Shown: piece by piece, positions 20,028 to 31,973 of the stretch
Layout of the letters: every line of letters begins with the position of its first letter
Position numbering within the stretch: the stretch's first letter is position 1
DNA from: Ilyonectria destructans
Taxonomy: Eukaryota > Ascomycota > Sordariomycetes > Hypocreales > Nectriaceae
DNA length: 64,000 nucleotides
Direction: 5' to 3'
NCBI GenBank assembly: GCA_020740775.1
Contig: JAHEWK010000021.1
Coordinates: forward strand, 868,001-932,000
Translations under genes and position numbers: made by a program
Notes under the pieces: model-generated
What the model saw: the letters and a program-made list of their open reading frames with translations, nothing else
Told to the model about the DNA's origin: nothing
Databases searched by the model: none

Positions 20028-22442
20028 TGTACTTTTCGTACAACACGGCTGTACATACATACGTACAAAAAGAAAAAGTACGTACACGTACTACGTACGT
20101 ACAATGAGGGTCCATGATATTCCTAATAAGGGAATTTGTGGGTCACATCGTACACTGCTCGCTTAGCAGCTCAACGCACTCTGCCATTCTCTCCCAATTG
20201 AAGGTATCGCCAAAAAGATGGCGCCCACCAATGCTAACGCTGCCTTCGTTTGGCGACAGTTTATCGACCTCGGCCGCTCTAACTCCAAGAAAAGCAAGCG
20301 ATACAGATGCCGTCACTGCCAGAAGGATTTTGCAGCGACCTCTATTGGGAGGCCGAAAGAGCATCTCGCTGCGTGTGAGAAATGGCAAGCCAAGCAGCGA
20401 CAAGAGCGTCAAGCTTAAGATAACGCTGGCTATCTTCCCTCATATTCTGAAGATATACAAAAGAAGATAACCGAGGTCGGAATTCAGCATATCTCGCAAG
20501 ATGAGAGTCACAGTTTCGCCTATGATGCCGCCGCTGCCGTAATCGCCGGCGGCCGCCCCGTCAGCCTCTTCGAGAGCCGCCGTTGGCGTTATTTCTTCAC
20601 TCGCATTAAGCCTGGCTGGAAGCCCCCTAACCGCGCCGTTATCACGAGAATCCTTCCCGACTTCTATCAGGAACTCTATGACGAGGTTTTCAAACGCATT
20701 ATGAGCTCAGAATGGTTCAATATCATATTTGACGCTTCCGATAATGTCTCGGGCCACAGAATCGTTAATATCTCGGTACAACTACCAGACGGCCCAGCCT
20801 TCTACTGGAAAACGTTTGACACGGGAGACGAACAGCACACAGCGGAGAATTGGGTGAAGTTGATATGGGGAGAAATGCAGCAACTGTGCGGCGGTGATCT
20901 CTCCAGAATCAATTCTATCTGTACAGATACCGAAAATACGATGCGCTCTGTACACGACTTACTAGGGAGATTCCCAGAGCTCTCACATATCAACTTCTCT
21001 CTATGCGATTCTCACGGCCTTCAGCTTCTAATCAAAGATATCCTTCTCCTTCCATTCTTTGAGGATCTCTTTAACAACGTCAGCACCCTTCTCACGTTCT
21101 TCTCACGGTCTAAATTACAATTGCAAAGATTGAGAATGTGCCAGCGCACGAGGTGGAACGGAGTAACTCGCGCGCTGATCAGAAGGTACCGGTAAATCGC
21201 CAGCTGTGACTGAGAAATCACTGTACTAACTCGCTCGTTCCGAATAGTGTAATTACACGCTGGGGTTCTCAGTACAATTCTTTCTTCTCCCTCCTCCGTT
21301 CCCGAGACCCTGCCAGAGACTGGTCTATTCGAAAAGATGTACGAGATGAGCTGCGATCTCAAGATTGCCCCGTTCTCCTACCCGAAGCGGTTCGAATCAT
21401 CAAAGACAACAGCTTCTGGCTAAAACTCGAGGCTGCGATCGCTGTGCTAAAGCCCGTGAACCAATTTCAACACGCTTCCGAGGCTGATGGGGCGGGAATC
21501 GCACACGTTGTAAATCGCTGGCTGCAAATCAAAAGCAAATGGGCTGAGATGAGAGAGGCTGATCAGTTTCCTGATATTCCGTGGGACGATATTGACGCTA
21601 TATTCAAAACCCGGCTTGATAAGCAAACGTACGATATACATTGGATCGCCGATGCCCTCCGGCCTGATACAACAGGCCCAAATTCGAAACTGCCGCCTAG
21701 CGTCTTTGCGCGCGTACAAGAGTATTTGCGGAAACAACTGAAAAACGACAACGAATATCACCGTGCCCTTTCTGAATTCACACACTTCCGAATGCGTACA
21801 GGCGGCCCAGACGGCTTATTTAATAAGCACAGCGCTGTATACGACGATGGCTTCAAGCCAGCAATGGCGTGGCAGTGCCTCCTCAACCAGGGCTCGATTC
21901 TGGCTAGAGTAGCTGTGAAGGTAATGAACACGCTTGCGAACTCCGTACCCTCAGAACGAAGTTTCTCTGCTATTAGTTTCATACATACGAAAGCTCGGAA
22001 TCGGCTTACGCCCATGCACGCTGATATGCAGGCCTTCATTTTTATGAATGACCGCGTATTAGATCGCCTTAAGGATCAGAAGTACGCCCATAAAAAGCGC
22101 TGGGCGGATCTTGAGGAGAAGGACTGGCTAGAACTCGAAGATTCATATCTCGAGTTATTTGTGAATGCGCAGGGCAAGAAGGTCTGGATGGATGGCGTGA
22201 TGGCCTCTACCAATGGAGATTTTGAGTGGGATGGTGTATTACAGTCGACGGGTGATATATTGAGGGTTGGCACTGAGGTGGAATCAGAGGTTTGAGGCTA
22301 GAATGGCAGAAGAATATGACCTACTACCAGTATTGCCTAAAATGGAAGGGGGAAATTTGTATGGTACGTATTTGTATGTACAACCCCATTGTACGTACGT
22401 ACTATGGCTAAAATACAGTATGTACGTACATACGTGTACAAT
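20028..22442 (+). mobile_element. hAT-type element with ACGTAC-rich inverted ends
   Basis: The transposase gene is flanked by imperfect inverted repeats. The left end carries TACGTACGTACAATGAGGG at 20092-20110, the right end its inverse around 22384-22402, and both outer ends carry further TGTAC/ACGTAC words. The outer limits are approximate, and I could not identify an 8-bp target duplication. Confidence 0.6.
20218..22295 (+). pseudogene. hAT transposase, one nonsense codon, one intron
   Basis: The N-terminus has a BED-type zinc finger (YRCRHCQ...HLAAC). The frame is broken only by TAA at 20416-20418, compatible with CAA to TAA. It then continues in frame through FNIIFDASDN (first catalytic aspartate region) and INSICTDTENT. 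An intron at 21186-21247 (62 nt; GTACCG donor, TACTAAC branch, AATAG acceptor) joins to VITRWGSQYNSF. The C-terminus has the hAT dimerisation block ANSVPSERSFS...RNRLTPMHADMQAFIFMN. The gene is one codon from intact. Confidence 0.85.
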
Positions 22443-22566
22443 AAATTGCATCACTACTCGGTAAGTCTCGACTAAAGTGACAAGGGTCAGCGACTAACAT
22501 CGATCAACGTGTCTAAAAGGCAACATTGCTTACCGCTCGCCGTTTCAACTGCCCCTTCAAGCTGAA

Positions 22567-22961
22567 TCACATCCGGACATCCTCCTGGTGGCCCTGCACA
22601 ACGCCTCTGATCGCGTTCGCCTCGTTCCTAGCCGCCTCAGCCTCGGACGCCTCCCTCTCTGCGCTCTGTGCTGGCGACACATCAAATACTTCGGGAAAGC
22701 GGATCTTGGCCTTGAGTGTCGATTCGAATATCTGTTCTGGGAGTAGGGTACGAGTAGTATTGCATATTGCGTCTATGTTGTGCGCCTTGAGCAGATCTGC
22801 GACATCCCCATGCTGTTGGTTCTTGCTGATGAGCCTGCGGATGACCTTACTCCAGCATTGGGTCCCTTGAACACGTTCTTGAGCGCTAGGTAAACCACTC
22901 GCTCGTCTGGGGGGTTTTTATTTCCCATGATTTGGGTAGATGAAATGGCTGCGCGCAGCAC
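22567..22961 (-). pseudogene. Frameshifted fragment of an unrecognised fungal protein
   Basis: The minus strand shows two good coding segments in different frames: DERVVYLALKNVFKG (from about 22910), then, after a shift near 22850, KVIRRLISKNQQHGDVADLL and FESTLKAKIRFPEVF, ending in an Ala/Glu-rich helix and a stop at 22567-22569. Codon character is clear but I do not recognise the family. No 5' part is present. Confidence 0.5.
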
Positions 22962-22969
22962 TGGAGAGA

Positions 22970-24272
22970 CATTCTCTGTGGTGATATGGACGAGGCCACA
23001 GAATCAGCACCCAGATTACGCTTCGAGGGAGGGGTAGGCAGAAAACATAAACCTAGTGTTGTAAGGTAGCTAGATATGATTGGTTAAGGACCAACGGGAG
23101 CAGACCCACAATAGGGGCTCCGCTCCCACGTACTAAACGGCGCTCTATGCGCGATTCCCTATGTAGAAAACAAGGCTCATTCATTATCTCTAGTTATTAT
23201 ATGCGCTTATTGGGCTTCCATCGCTGTCTACGACACCAGCTTATCACCATCTTGAAAGCCTACCAGTGGTCTTGACGAATTGCAATTTTATTCAAGGTAT
23301 TTATTCAAGGTTACCCGAGATTGTCAGTACCACGGGTCTTTTGCTAAGTTAGCAACCAACCGATATGGTAAGATAGGAAGGAAACTGCTTTTAACTATCA
23401 TGAAAAATTCGTCGCCTGCGCTGTATCACGCCACATTAAATTAATCTTCGCCTTTCAATTCAAGATTGAAGGTGCAGCAATCATGCCGTAACTCAAGCAC
23501 TGAAATAGTTACCTCGAACTCGAATAGCTCAGTGAAAAACTACCTGACAACAACCGTGCCCAGTTACTTCAAGGCTCGAGACTATAATTTTACTTTGAAG
23601 CTTTCGTAATGATCTGAGGGAAGGATAGAGCGTAGGATTGGAGCTCACCGAAGAATTCATTGAAAGTAGGAGGTTCGATACCCATTCTTCTCTGTTGAGA
23701 ATGGAGGGAAAAGGAGAAACCAGCTCTTGCATCGAGGAGGAACGTCGGTCATCGACATCTACATCGTTGGCACAGACCCAACAGGTCTGGAAATGGATCG
23801 CGTTTCACGTTCCAGCTAAACATGGTCAATTTGGAAATGAATGTCATTTCCAGGCCAACGGCGCAGGCCCGTTTTTCCGAGTTATGATTGGTTCAAAAGC
23901 CGTGATGAAGTCCATTACCACCTAGAATGCTTGACTATACTCGGCCGATTTGTGGTTGGCATGATCGGACGCAACCGTAGCTAAGGAGTAGTGGTAATCA
24001 ACCTTGGGTAGTTTTAGGAGTTATAATAAGCCGCTAATATAAGCTCATCCTAATGCACAGAGCTGCCGATCCAGGTTATTTCGTGATTTCTTGGGTGTAC
24101 TTAATGCAGCCACTGCCACATTGATCCGTATCATTTAGGCATCCAACTTGTGAATTGGGTGTCCGATAGGCTCTTGAATTATTTTCTCAACACCCCGACC
24201 ATAGAACTGCAAGCCTCGACGGTTTTTCTTTCAGCGGCCAATCCAGGGAGAAGTTCTTCTGCCTGTGCGACA
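22970..24272. other. No gene seen
   Basis: Short frames only (for example 23638-23925). No family resemblance, no repeat shared with other parts of the window. Confidence 0.5.
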
Positions 24273-25275
24273 ATGGAGGATGAATCTAAAGGACCAGATC
24301 GGACGGATAAGATGAATGTGAAGGAACTATGCGAACAACTTGAAAAGGCTCAAGAAGTAAGTGAAACTTTCCAAGGTATATCCGAAATCATAACCTCCCG
24401 TTGAATGAAGTTTTGGAGTCGTGGTTAAAAAGGTATTGAACGTCCAGGAAGTAATGGTGTCACAATCACGCCAACTCGAGCCAAGTCCTCTAGGCTACAA
24501 GGCAATGCTGGAATTGCTCGGTCAACCATCTGTTGCAGCTTTTGCAGCTTTGCCAGAAGGGGCCCGCGTCAAAAGGTGGAAGGAGCTCTTCGGAGACTGT
24601 GACGGATCGTTTTTGGATGATTTTTATCTATACGAAGTCCCCCATTTCGAGTTTTTCCATTCCTTCAAAGTACTCGATCGGCACATTGGACATGGCACAA
24701 TGGAAAGGCGGCTGATTCAAGAAGCTCGGCGTTTCTTCTACCAAAGGACAGGATTTGTCTTTTCAGCAGATTGGATCGGAAAGTTTCTAGCTGATCAACT
24801 TGGACAATGGAACGATGCCGTCCCGGTTGAAAAGCTCGTTCGGAGTGTCATCATCCGAGTTGATCGGCGGCGAATGGACGGCTCGAAAATAGCCCAATAC
24901 CTGCGCCGTTCGCTTGAATTCACCAACATCGATAGCTTGAAGGTGGAGATTTGGGCGAGAGGAGCTCTGGATGGCAGCGATTATGAAACACAGGATACGA
25001 TTCGGAAAATGGCTGGAGCTGTTCAAGAATTGATCGATAAATTTGAGGATCGCTTCAGCATTTGGAAAATGCGGCTGGAGGAGGAGCGAATGAATTGTGG
25101 AAGCGATGATTACATTGGCGAACCGTACAATATTACAGCTTGGTGGGATGGGCCGCCATTTGAATCCTGGAGAAGGTTGGAACAGGGCACGGCTTCGTTC
25201 CAGGAGCTGATGCAAGATCAGATCGAAAGTTGGAAAGACCGACAAGGCTCCGATGATGATGAATACTGGGGCTAG
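24273..25275 (+). CDS. Hypothetical two-exon protein, about 303 aa
   Basis: Exon 1 (24273-24356) begins MEDESKGPDR. A 91-nt intron runs from GTAAGT at 24357 to GTCCAG at 24447. Exon 2 (24448-25275) is open to the stop. The product is acidic and helix-rich, with an Asp/Glu-rich tail (GSDDDEYWG), aromatic clusters in the middle (FLDDFYLYEVPHFEFFHSF) and a W-rich stretch near residue 265. There is no signal peptide, membrane span or recognised domain. The start was chosen because it gives a clean short first exon ending at a canonical donor. The upstream frame from 24150 is likely untranslated leader. Confidence 0.6.
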
Positions 25276-26175
25276 GACGTCTGATGCGCCTTTTTGTCTC
25301 AAATGTGCGGAAGCTGAGACAGGGACCAAGTCTGTAGTACCTTAAAAACACTGATGGTCTGTCTGCTTCTACTCTGAAAGACATATCATCTCTCTTGAAT
25401 GGTATGCAACTTAAGACCTCCCATACGTAACGTAAATCATAAACCCACAGTCCAACTGACCCATGATCAGCCAGGTTTCAATGCTTCTCCAGTAAATCCC
25501 TGCCAATCTCGATTACCGAGAGCTAACTAGCACGAGGGCCAGCCCAGAAACTCCACCACAATTGAAATGAAACAAACAACAGAAGACCTCCCATCCAGTA
25601 TCGCCACGTTAAATGAATAAAGGAGGTTCTGGATGGATATATACACGAGTGCGCCTTCATATGCAAACATCGAAAAGTCGGGACATTTGGCCCCTGGTGG
25701 ACTATTAACTGAGGGCCATTGTGGAGTTTTGCGACTGATCGGGATCAAAAAACTGGCTCGAGACCTCGCATGCTTGGGAGAAGAAGATGCGTGAAGGGTT
25801 GTCGTAGTCGTTTGTGATGCTGTAGTAGTTTCCTACGTTATTGGATGGTTAGTCACATTCGCTATTGATGTCAGGGGTAAGGGAAATCTTCAGCGCTTGA
25901 TATTAGCGCTTCATCACAACGCTCCCATTGCCGCAACGAAATCGCCCATTTTGGCTCCCACTGATGCGAATATATCGCGGAGGTCACATAAAGTGTGGTT
26001 GTCATGTAGATGTAGAAAGATGGATGACGAGCTAAGACTACAATTGAGGACGGGAGCATAAGGTCTCCTTTCTCACGTGATGTTACATATAATACCAGTC
26101 TTAAGCACCAGGCCCAAGACTGGTTATTCACGTATCACCCACGACCTGATACTTCTCAAAGACTCGATCTGCAAT
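25276..26175. other. No gene seen
   Basis: Intergenic sequence between two unrecognised plus-strand genes. Minus-strand frames at 25527-25748 and 25871-26131 lack coding character. Confidence 0.5.
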
Positions 26176-26952
26176 ATGCCACAGAAACGCTATGACGATC
26201 CCGTTATCCAAGAGCTGACCGAACTCTTCATGGTTGGTCCATGTCGCAGTGACGATTATCTATCTTGGCACAATGATGATTCATCTCGCAATGGTGATGA
26301 TCTATCTCGTGGTGATGATGGTCCATGTCGCAGCAACGATAATCTATCTTGCCGCAATAATGATTCATCTCACAGTGGTGATGATCATCCCCCCTATGGC
26401 GCTGTGGTCCTATGGGACATGCTGGAGGCAACGAAGGTGTATCATCGTCGTGTTTGGACAGCGCGATGGTTGGGAGAGCGGGATTTTATTTACAAATCCA
26501 TTGAAGATATGGAACTTTCCCTGGCCAAATACCTAATGCGGTTCAGCCGCTCAATGGCAAACGAATCTTGTCCGGGCTTCCATTGGTTGCAACATCGCGA
26601 TGATGCTGGCCAGCGCGCAAGCAATCCCGACCCCAAGATCCTGTCATCGATGAATGAGACTCTGGACCAGTGGTATATGCAAACTGCATCTAGAAAATGC
26701 CATGCCTCAGACAAACTACAGGAGACCTTGAAGTCTCACTTCGGACACAAACTCGATTCATCGCTTAACCTTACTCTTAATACTCTTAGCAAGAGGCAGT
26801 TTACGGCATTGGCATTACATCACAATTTGCAGACGCTCATCATAATTATGCGCAGTCTGGGCTGCCAATGGGGGATCGACTGGGGTAAAACGGTCTTAGA
26901 ATATGCGGGGGGGAGAATTGTTGCTACTGTGGCTGGCTCGACTGTAGTATAA
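26176..26952 (+). CDS. Hypothetical protein with Ser/Asp-rich internal repeats
   Basis: A single-exon frame of 258 residues from the ATG at 26176 (the frame is open from 26077, but the upstream part looks like leader). After MPQKRYDDPVIQELTELF comes an imperfect tandem repeat of about 28 residues (84 bp, from 26235) built from GPCRS-D and NNDSS--GDD units. A helical, W-rich domain follows (residues about 75-250) with VYHRRVWTARWLGERDF and MSLAKYLMRF-like segments. Family unknown. The low-complexity repeat is in frame and ends before the globular part, which fits an expandable linker. Confidence 0.5.
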   Translation: MPQKRYDDPVIQELTELFMVGPCRSDDYLSWHNDDSSRNGDDLSRGDDGPCRSNDNLSCRNNDSSHSGDDHPPYGAVVLWDMLEATKVYHRRVWTARWLGERDFIYKSIEDMELSLAKYLMRFSRSMANESCPGFHWLQHRDDAGQRASNPDPKILSSMNETLDQWYMQTASRKCHASDKLQETLKSHFGHKLDSSLNLTLNTLSKRQFTALALHHNLQTLIIIMRSLGCQWGIDWGKTVLEYAGGRIVATVAGSTVV

Positions 26953-27214
26953 TGCTGGCTATTTTGGCTTGGATCTCGTCTATCTCTAGTTAATTCACAG
27001 GATTCTTGGCATAGATTGCATTCCCAAAGTCAAGCTAAGGACGGAAGTGTACAGAAAGAGAGAAGTGGACGGAAGGACAGAAGTGTTGCGACTGACAGCA
27101 GCTTCGAACAACTCGGCAGCCTCACGGCAGCCCTTGATAACCTGACAACCCTTGCAGCAGCCTCGGCAATACCGAGTTAGAAAGATGAGTGGGGCTTACC
27201 CTATGGAAACAAAC
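26953..27214. other. Spacer with CAGCAGCC-type repeats
   Basis: Imperfect repeats of GGAAG and GGCAGCC words precede the LINE segment. No gene seen. Confidence 0.4.
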
Positions 27215-28570
27215 TCATGGCTTGTTACCTCCAAGACTCGCGCAGTAATCGCCTGCGTAGAGCCCGTTCTACTGTACGGTTCGGAAGCCTGGTACCCTGG
27301 TGTAATGAACGCAATAGGGGCCTCGACAAAGACTCAACACCTGACGGATCGAATTGACTCGGTACTGAAAATATCGATACGCGCTATCCTCCCAGCGTGG
27401 AAAACCACCCCTATTCCAGCCCTCCACCGCGAAGCCGGAATCGCCCCTGCAGACCAAATCCTCCAAGCCCACCGCCTACGTTTTTCCACCAGACTGCGCT
27501 CACTCGACCCTGATCACCCGCTTGCAAACGCCAGCGTAAGACAAACTAACCAACAGGATGCCCAACTCACCCGCCTACAGCGCACAATCGCCCTCACGAC
27601 GGCGTGCCCCTGACCACTGATCCTCCCAAGCTCCTCCAACGCCATAGAGGCTAGCCTGCAGGATGCACCGAAACCCAAGGCCGCTCAGGCCTTTCGCCTA
27701 TGGGCTAAGGCCCTGCCAAAACACGACCTAGTGGTATACTCAGACGGCTCAAGGCTGATCTCAGGCGCTACAGGATATGGATTCGCTATCTTCAGCGACG
27801 ACTCCGAAACAGCCTATGGCTACGGACGACTCGGCCCAGCTGAAGTCTTCGACGCCGAAGCCCTCGGTGCCCTTGAGGGCCTGAAACGCGCTGTAACCAC
27901 TTCGGAGGATGCACAGCTCCGCAAAATTCACGTCTGCTTGGACAACCTCGCAGCGGCACAGTGCCTTTCAGGCCGCCCGTCGGACTCTTCTCAGGCGATC
28001 TTCGCCGAGTTCCAGAACATCGCCAAAACACACCAGGTACACATTAAATGGTGCCCAGGGCACGAGGACATTGCTGGGAACGAACGAGCCGATGCCCTAG
28101 CTAAGCTAGGTTGCACCCTGCCGGAGCCGCCAGGAGTCCAACCTACTCTCGCGTACCTACGCAGAGCTACAAAAGCCAAACCACACGCTGACTTCAAAGC
28201 CTGGTGGAACGACAACCTGCCCCGCGGGTACAGAGAGTTGGGTCTCGTAGCGACTCTCTCCTGCCCCAACGAACTCCAAGTGCCCCGAAAAGCCCTCCGC
28301 CACCTCCTCGCAGCGCGGTCTCAACACGGAGACTTCGCCAACTACCACGAAAGATTCAACCACGAAGACGCCAAGCTGACCTGCAACTGCGGGAAACGCA
28401 AGGCCCCCGAACATCCCTTCCTCTGCCGACAGGTTAAAAGCAGCCTGCCGATTCGGCTCCACCCGACGCCGCAGGACGCAATCAACCGCGTCTTAGGGAA
28501 AGACTTTGGCGAGTTTATTCAGTTGCTGGAGGCATCGCAGTTCCACACTAAGATCTGCCCCCAACACTGA
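27215..28570 (+). pseudogene. LINE (Tad1-like) ORF2 C-terminus with RNase H
   Basis: The frame starts in the segment after reverse transcriptase (AVIACVEPVLLYGSEAWYPG, a typical post-RT landmark). It is interrupted by one TGA at 27611-27613 and continues in the same frame into an RNase H domain. The RNase H carries its catalytic residues in VYSDGS (D), FDAEALGAL (E), CLDNLAAAQ (D) and GHEDIAGNERADALAK (final D). The end has the cysteine-rich CNCG...EHPFLCR motif common in fungal LINEs, stop at 28568. Endonuclease and reverse transcriptase are missing, as expected of a 5'-truncated copy. Confidence 0.88.
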
Positions 28571-29480
28571 CAAACGCGCTACAACACTCGCTTCCTTTTC
28601 ATTTGTTATTTTGCTTTATATTATTCCTCTCTCGGCCGGTTGCTGGAATGGAATGTTCTTCAGATGCTATTTGCAGTCAGCTGATTAAATAGCATCTGTC
28701 CAACATACCATCAAGCTGCCCGCTAGTAGCCCAGTTGGACTACTCTGACAAACAGGTCTTCTACAGTCCCTACATAAAAGACTGAGTGAGCGACGCAGTA
28801 GGCATACTGCGACCCTAACCGCGCGCGTACCGAGCGGCGGGCTTGAAAACCAATTTACTGCAATGTTAGATGACGGGATTTAGGGAGTTGGGGGGAAAAG
28901 GATGAATGCGTGGAAAGCTGATCTGCCCACGGATGCGTTAGCCCCATGTAACCTACCCTACACCTCAATTTTATTATTGTTTTACCTACCCTATACCTAG
29001 GGCAGGAAATATGTAATCTCTTCTTTAATTCTTATTGTTTTGCCCCATTCTTTTTTTCTTTCTTCTTGAATATGATCTACGCTCCTACGGAGTTGCCGCG
29101 AAAATGACTCAGCAGAAATTAGTGTGAACCCACACGCGGCTCTCCATACAATCTCCAGTGCCACGGTAAAAATGATGATGCCCACATAAGCCTGCGGCCC
29201 ACTTAGCAAAGTGTGATGCCCACGTGGTAATTCCCATTTTAAATTCGCGGTTACAGCGAACCTATTGAGTCCCCTAGCAATCGACGCGCTGACTCATCAT
29301 GGTAGTTGTCGGAGTGTGTGTGGGTCACAGCCCTCGGTGAGATCCCCTTGGCTGATGGACTTACTCTCCCCCTACCGGATGACTTTCCTTTCATATCAGT
29401 TACATATATTTAACTGTATACGGTGTAAACTGTATTTACCTACTGTAGCTTTTACTGCCCTTTTGCCCTTAGCCCCCGCT
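28571..29480. other. LINE 3' UTR and flanking sequence, no gene
   Basis: The first few hundred bases are probably the 3' untranslated part of the LINE ending at 28570. Nothing else supported. Confidence 0.45.
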
Positions 29481-29647
29481 GACGGGGGCCGGGCCGCAAT
29501 GGGCCGGGCCGCAATAGGCCTCTGAGTCGCTGAATTGTTAGATACCTAGTTAAGTACTTAGCTAGCCCAGCACGTCCTTTTGCCCCAGAAGGGGATCATG
29601 TGGGGTCTTTGACCTTCAGGACGGAAATGAATCAATCAATCAATCAA
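29481..29647 (+). repeat. LINE 3' end, copy B
   Basis: Same blocks as 6065-6256 (GGGCCGCAATAGGCC, CAGCACGTCCTTTTGCCCC, CTTCAGGACGGAAATGAAT), ending in a (CAAT)-type tail. The GGGCCGGGCCGCAAT unit is duplicated at its left end. It lies head-to-tail with copy C. Confidence 0.65.
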
Positions 29648-29660
29648 CTACCATGCGATC

Positions 29661-29835
29661 TGCCCCCGCGGACGGGCATAATTGCTAGATAGCTGCGCAG
29701 TGGTGGAGGACGCTGAGGACTCTGAGGCAACCATAAATCATGTATGTAACTAGCTTCGCACGTCCTTTTGCCTTGGAACGGGATCGTGTAGGTCTTTGAC
29801 CTTCAGGACGGAAATGAATAAATGAATCAATCAAG
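29661..29835 (+). repeat. LINE 3' end, copy C
   Basis: Closest to copy A at 6065, sharing ATTGCTAGATAGC, GGAGGACGC and ATAAATCATGTATGTAACT. It ends AATGAATCAATCAA. It follows copy B in the same orientation with only about 13 bp between. Confidence 0.65.
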
Positions 29836-30116
29836 CTCCTAGGCGATCGGCTGAACATTCATTTAGCCTTCACAACCCAGGTCCCATCGCCCTTTGATTC
29901 CTCCTATCGTACGGAAATTCGTCAATTTGTGCGTGAATGTCACAATAGACGGTTTTATACCAATCGATGGTGTCGAGGCAAGCTAGCTTCCTTTTCTCAT
30001 TTTTAGCCAAATGCCCGACTCTCCAGGCGATCGATCAGCTTGTAAGTTAGTCTCTAAAATGCAGATAAACATACAGTACGAACTATTATAATCTTATGCG
30101 CATTTTCTTTTGAGGC

Positions 30117-30412
30117 TGTCACATGTATCGGGATATCGGATTTTAACGGCTGTTACGGAAGTGAAGCTTTTCCTTCATCGTCATAGGCATCCATCGCCAC
30201 CTGCCTCGTCATCGGCCAGCAACCTAGTATTCCTTCCATTCAGGTCAATAGCTAGTTAAAGTCTAAGATGCCCGTAGCATCCGGACCGTCTCGGCCGTCC
30301 GAGGTCATCCGAGGTCATCGTCTATAAAGACTGACCCAAAGACCCTCATTAGATAGGAAGAATATCAAGAGCTTCTCACACACATGATCTTATCCATTTG
30401 CTAGATGCAACA
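30117..30412 (+). repeat. Solo LTR with perfect 5-bp duplication
   Basis: 296 bp from TGTCACATGT to GATGCAACA, flanked on both sides by GAGGC (30112-30116 and 30413-30417). It is the sister copy of 11234-11543. Confidence 0.9.
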
Positions 30413-30912
30413 GAGGCAATTATGAACGAGTGTGCCTAGACCGAGAGATGATTTGAACTAAAAGAGTATCCTCATTTTAACAATGTCTAATTAAAAGCGC
30501 ACTCGGAATTTCACTCAGTTCCACGCGACACAAACACAACCCCCCCCGTTATTACCATCTTTTCCCTCTTCTTCCTCCGCTTCCCCTCTAGATGTCCCTC
30601 CCAACTCAACATCACGCCGTGGAGGTTCTGTCTGGGAAAAAGCTATTTCAGAAGCGATGGGTTATGCATAATTGGCTTTGTAGCTATGTTTTTGTCCTCC
30701 AGGTGGCTACTCAAATCATATTTCAGAACCAATTATATGGCCAACATGTATCAGGGCCTTACGGAAAGTAAAACACACACGAAGCTAACACTACCGAACT
30801 CGAAATCGCCGTCAAAATAACCCACTCATATTTCTCCCTTTCAACTTAGCATGATTTCTAGAATCCGTCGGAGAGCCTTCAGAAGATCCTAACTATATGC
30901 GGAACAGTGGAG
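30413..30912. other. No gene seen
   Basis: No coding character. A C-run of eight bases is present near 30541. Confidence 0.5.
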
Positions 30913-31263
30913 TTACTTAACCGGATGCGCCTCCGGCCCAATTCCTCCGAGTTTAGCCCAACCCCCGAATACTTTGCGAAAACTCGGAAGTACGACCTTA
31001 TTATTTTGGCGTTGTCTCCATATTGCTGGTAGTTTTAGATATTTCAGTGAGGCTCGATTCCGCTTTTGTACACGTGGTCTATCAAATTCTCTCGCTTCTT
31101 TTGTTAAGTTTTGGTCGTAATGTCGTCGGCACGCGATAGGACTTCTCCCGGGTAGTCGAGACGCGATATAACTCCAAGGCATGCCCCGACTTAGAAGTTC
31201 CAGGATCAACTCGTCCTCCCATGGCTCCCAGTTACCTCTCTTTTGCGATTTGTCATCTGCCAT
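30913..31263 (-). CDS. Small Myb/SANT-like DNA-binding protein
   Basis: From the ATG at 31263 (AAATATGGCA context; the frame is open nine codons further) a 116-residue product is encoded. Residues about 10-55 form a single Myb/SANT-type repeat: GNWEPWEDELILELLSRGMPWSYIASRLPGRSPIACRRHY has the three spaced aromatic residues and the helix-turn-helix ending GRS-x-x-ACRRHY. A basic, unstructured tail follows (RVQKRNR, WRQRQNNK). Single-Myb fungal proteins of this shape are usually transcription factors. This one is short, so it may be a fragment of a longer factor. No intron is apparent. Confidence 0.6.
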   Translation of the reverse strand: MADDKSQKRGNWEPWEDELILELLSRGMPWSYIASRLPGRSPIACRRHYDQNLTKEAREFDRPRVQKRNRASLKYLKLPAIWRQRQNNKVVLPSFRKVFGGWAKLGGIGPEAHPVK

Positions 31264-31330
31264 ATTTCTTAAAGGTACTCTGAAGGCCACCTATATACGT
31301 ACATTGCGCAGCAACGATGTATACATTACG

Positions 31331-31352
31331 ATATATATATATATATATATAT
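31331..31352. repeat. (AT)11 microsatellite
   Basis: Eleven perfect AT units upstream of the Myb-like gene, about 70 bp from its start codon. Confidence 0.9.
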
Positions 31353-31973
31353 CTTATCAATACAATCAGCTAGAAATGGCCAATCTATTGGGATTAGTGC
31401 CTACTTAAGTATTATAAGTAGAAACGGGTTGTATTTTGTATTTTGTTCGTCTTTTGTCGGAAAATGTGTCAATTCCGGAAACGGGCCCGTTTCCGGACGG
31501 ACTCTTCGACGAATAGAAACGTCACCAAATGGCCGCAGCTCGTACGTCCTAGATGCTCCATCAAGTTCTTGCACGCCAATCCGGTGATGCGACGGACCTT
31601 ATTCAGGGGACGATAGTGAGAACAGGGTATCTCTATCAACTGTGTGCAGTTTTCCTGGTAGCAATGCTTGTTCGGGCATAGCCTTAAATCTCCCAAGCAG
31701 CTCGCGTAACTCACGTGTCACTTCCTGCCAACCTGCCAGATCCACCCAACACAAGACTTATATTGGTTAGTTAATTGATTAGGATTTAGTCAGATTAAAA
31801 GGTTGTACTCTTCCTATTAATTTAATGAACTCTGATGACATGTGTAGCTTTTAATCTAACCGTGGTAAGACTTTCTTTAAACGCACTTTCGCTATCTCAA
31901 GACATACCGAATCAAGCTTACCCTCTTCGATATCTTTAAGTCTAAAGCAGTCATGATTTAATTTTTCTTCCTC

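Noticed and set aside
31331..31352. AT run as a promoter element
   Set aside because: A simple dinucleotide microsatellite; position upstream of the Myb-like gene is suggestive but not evidence.
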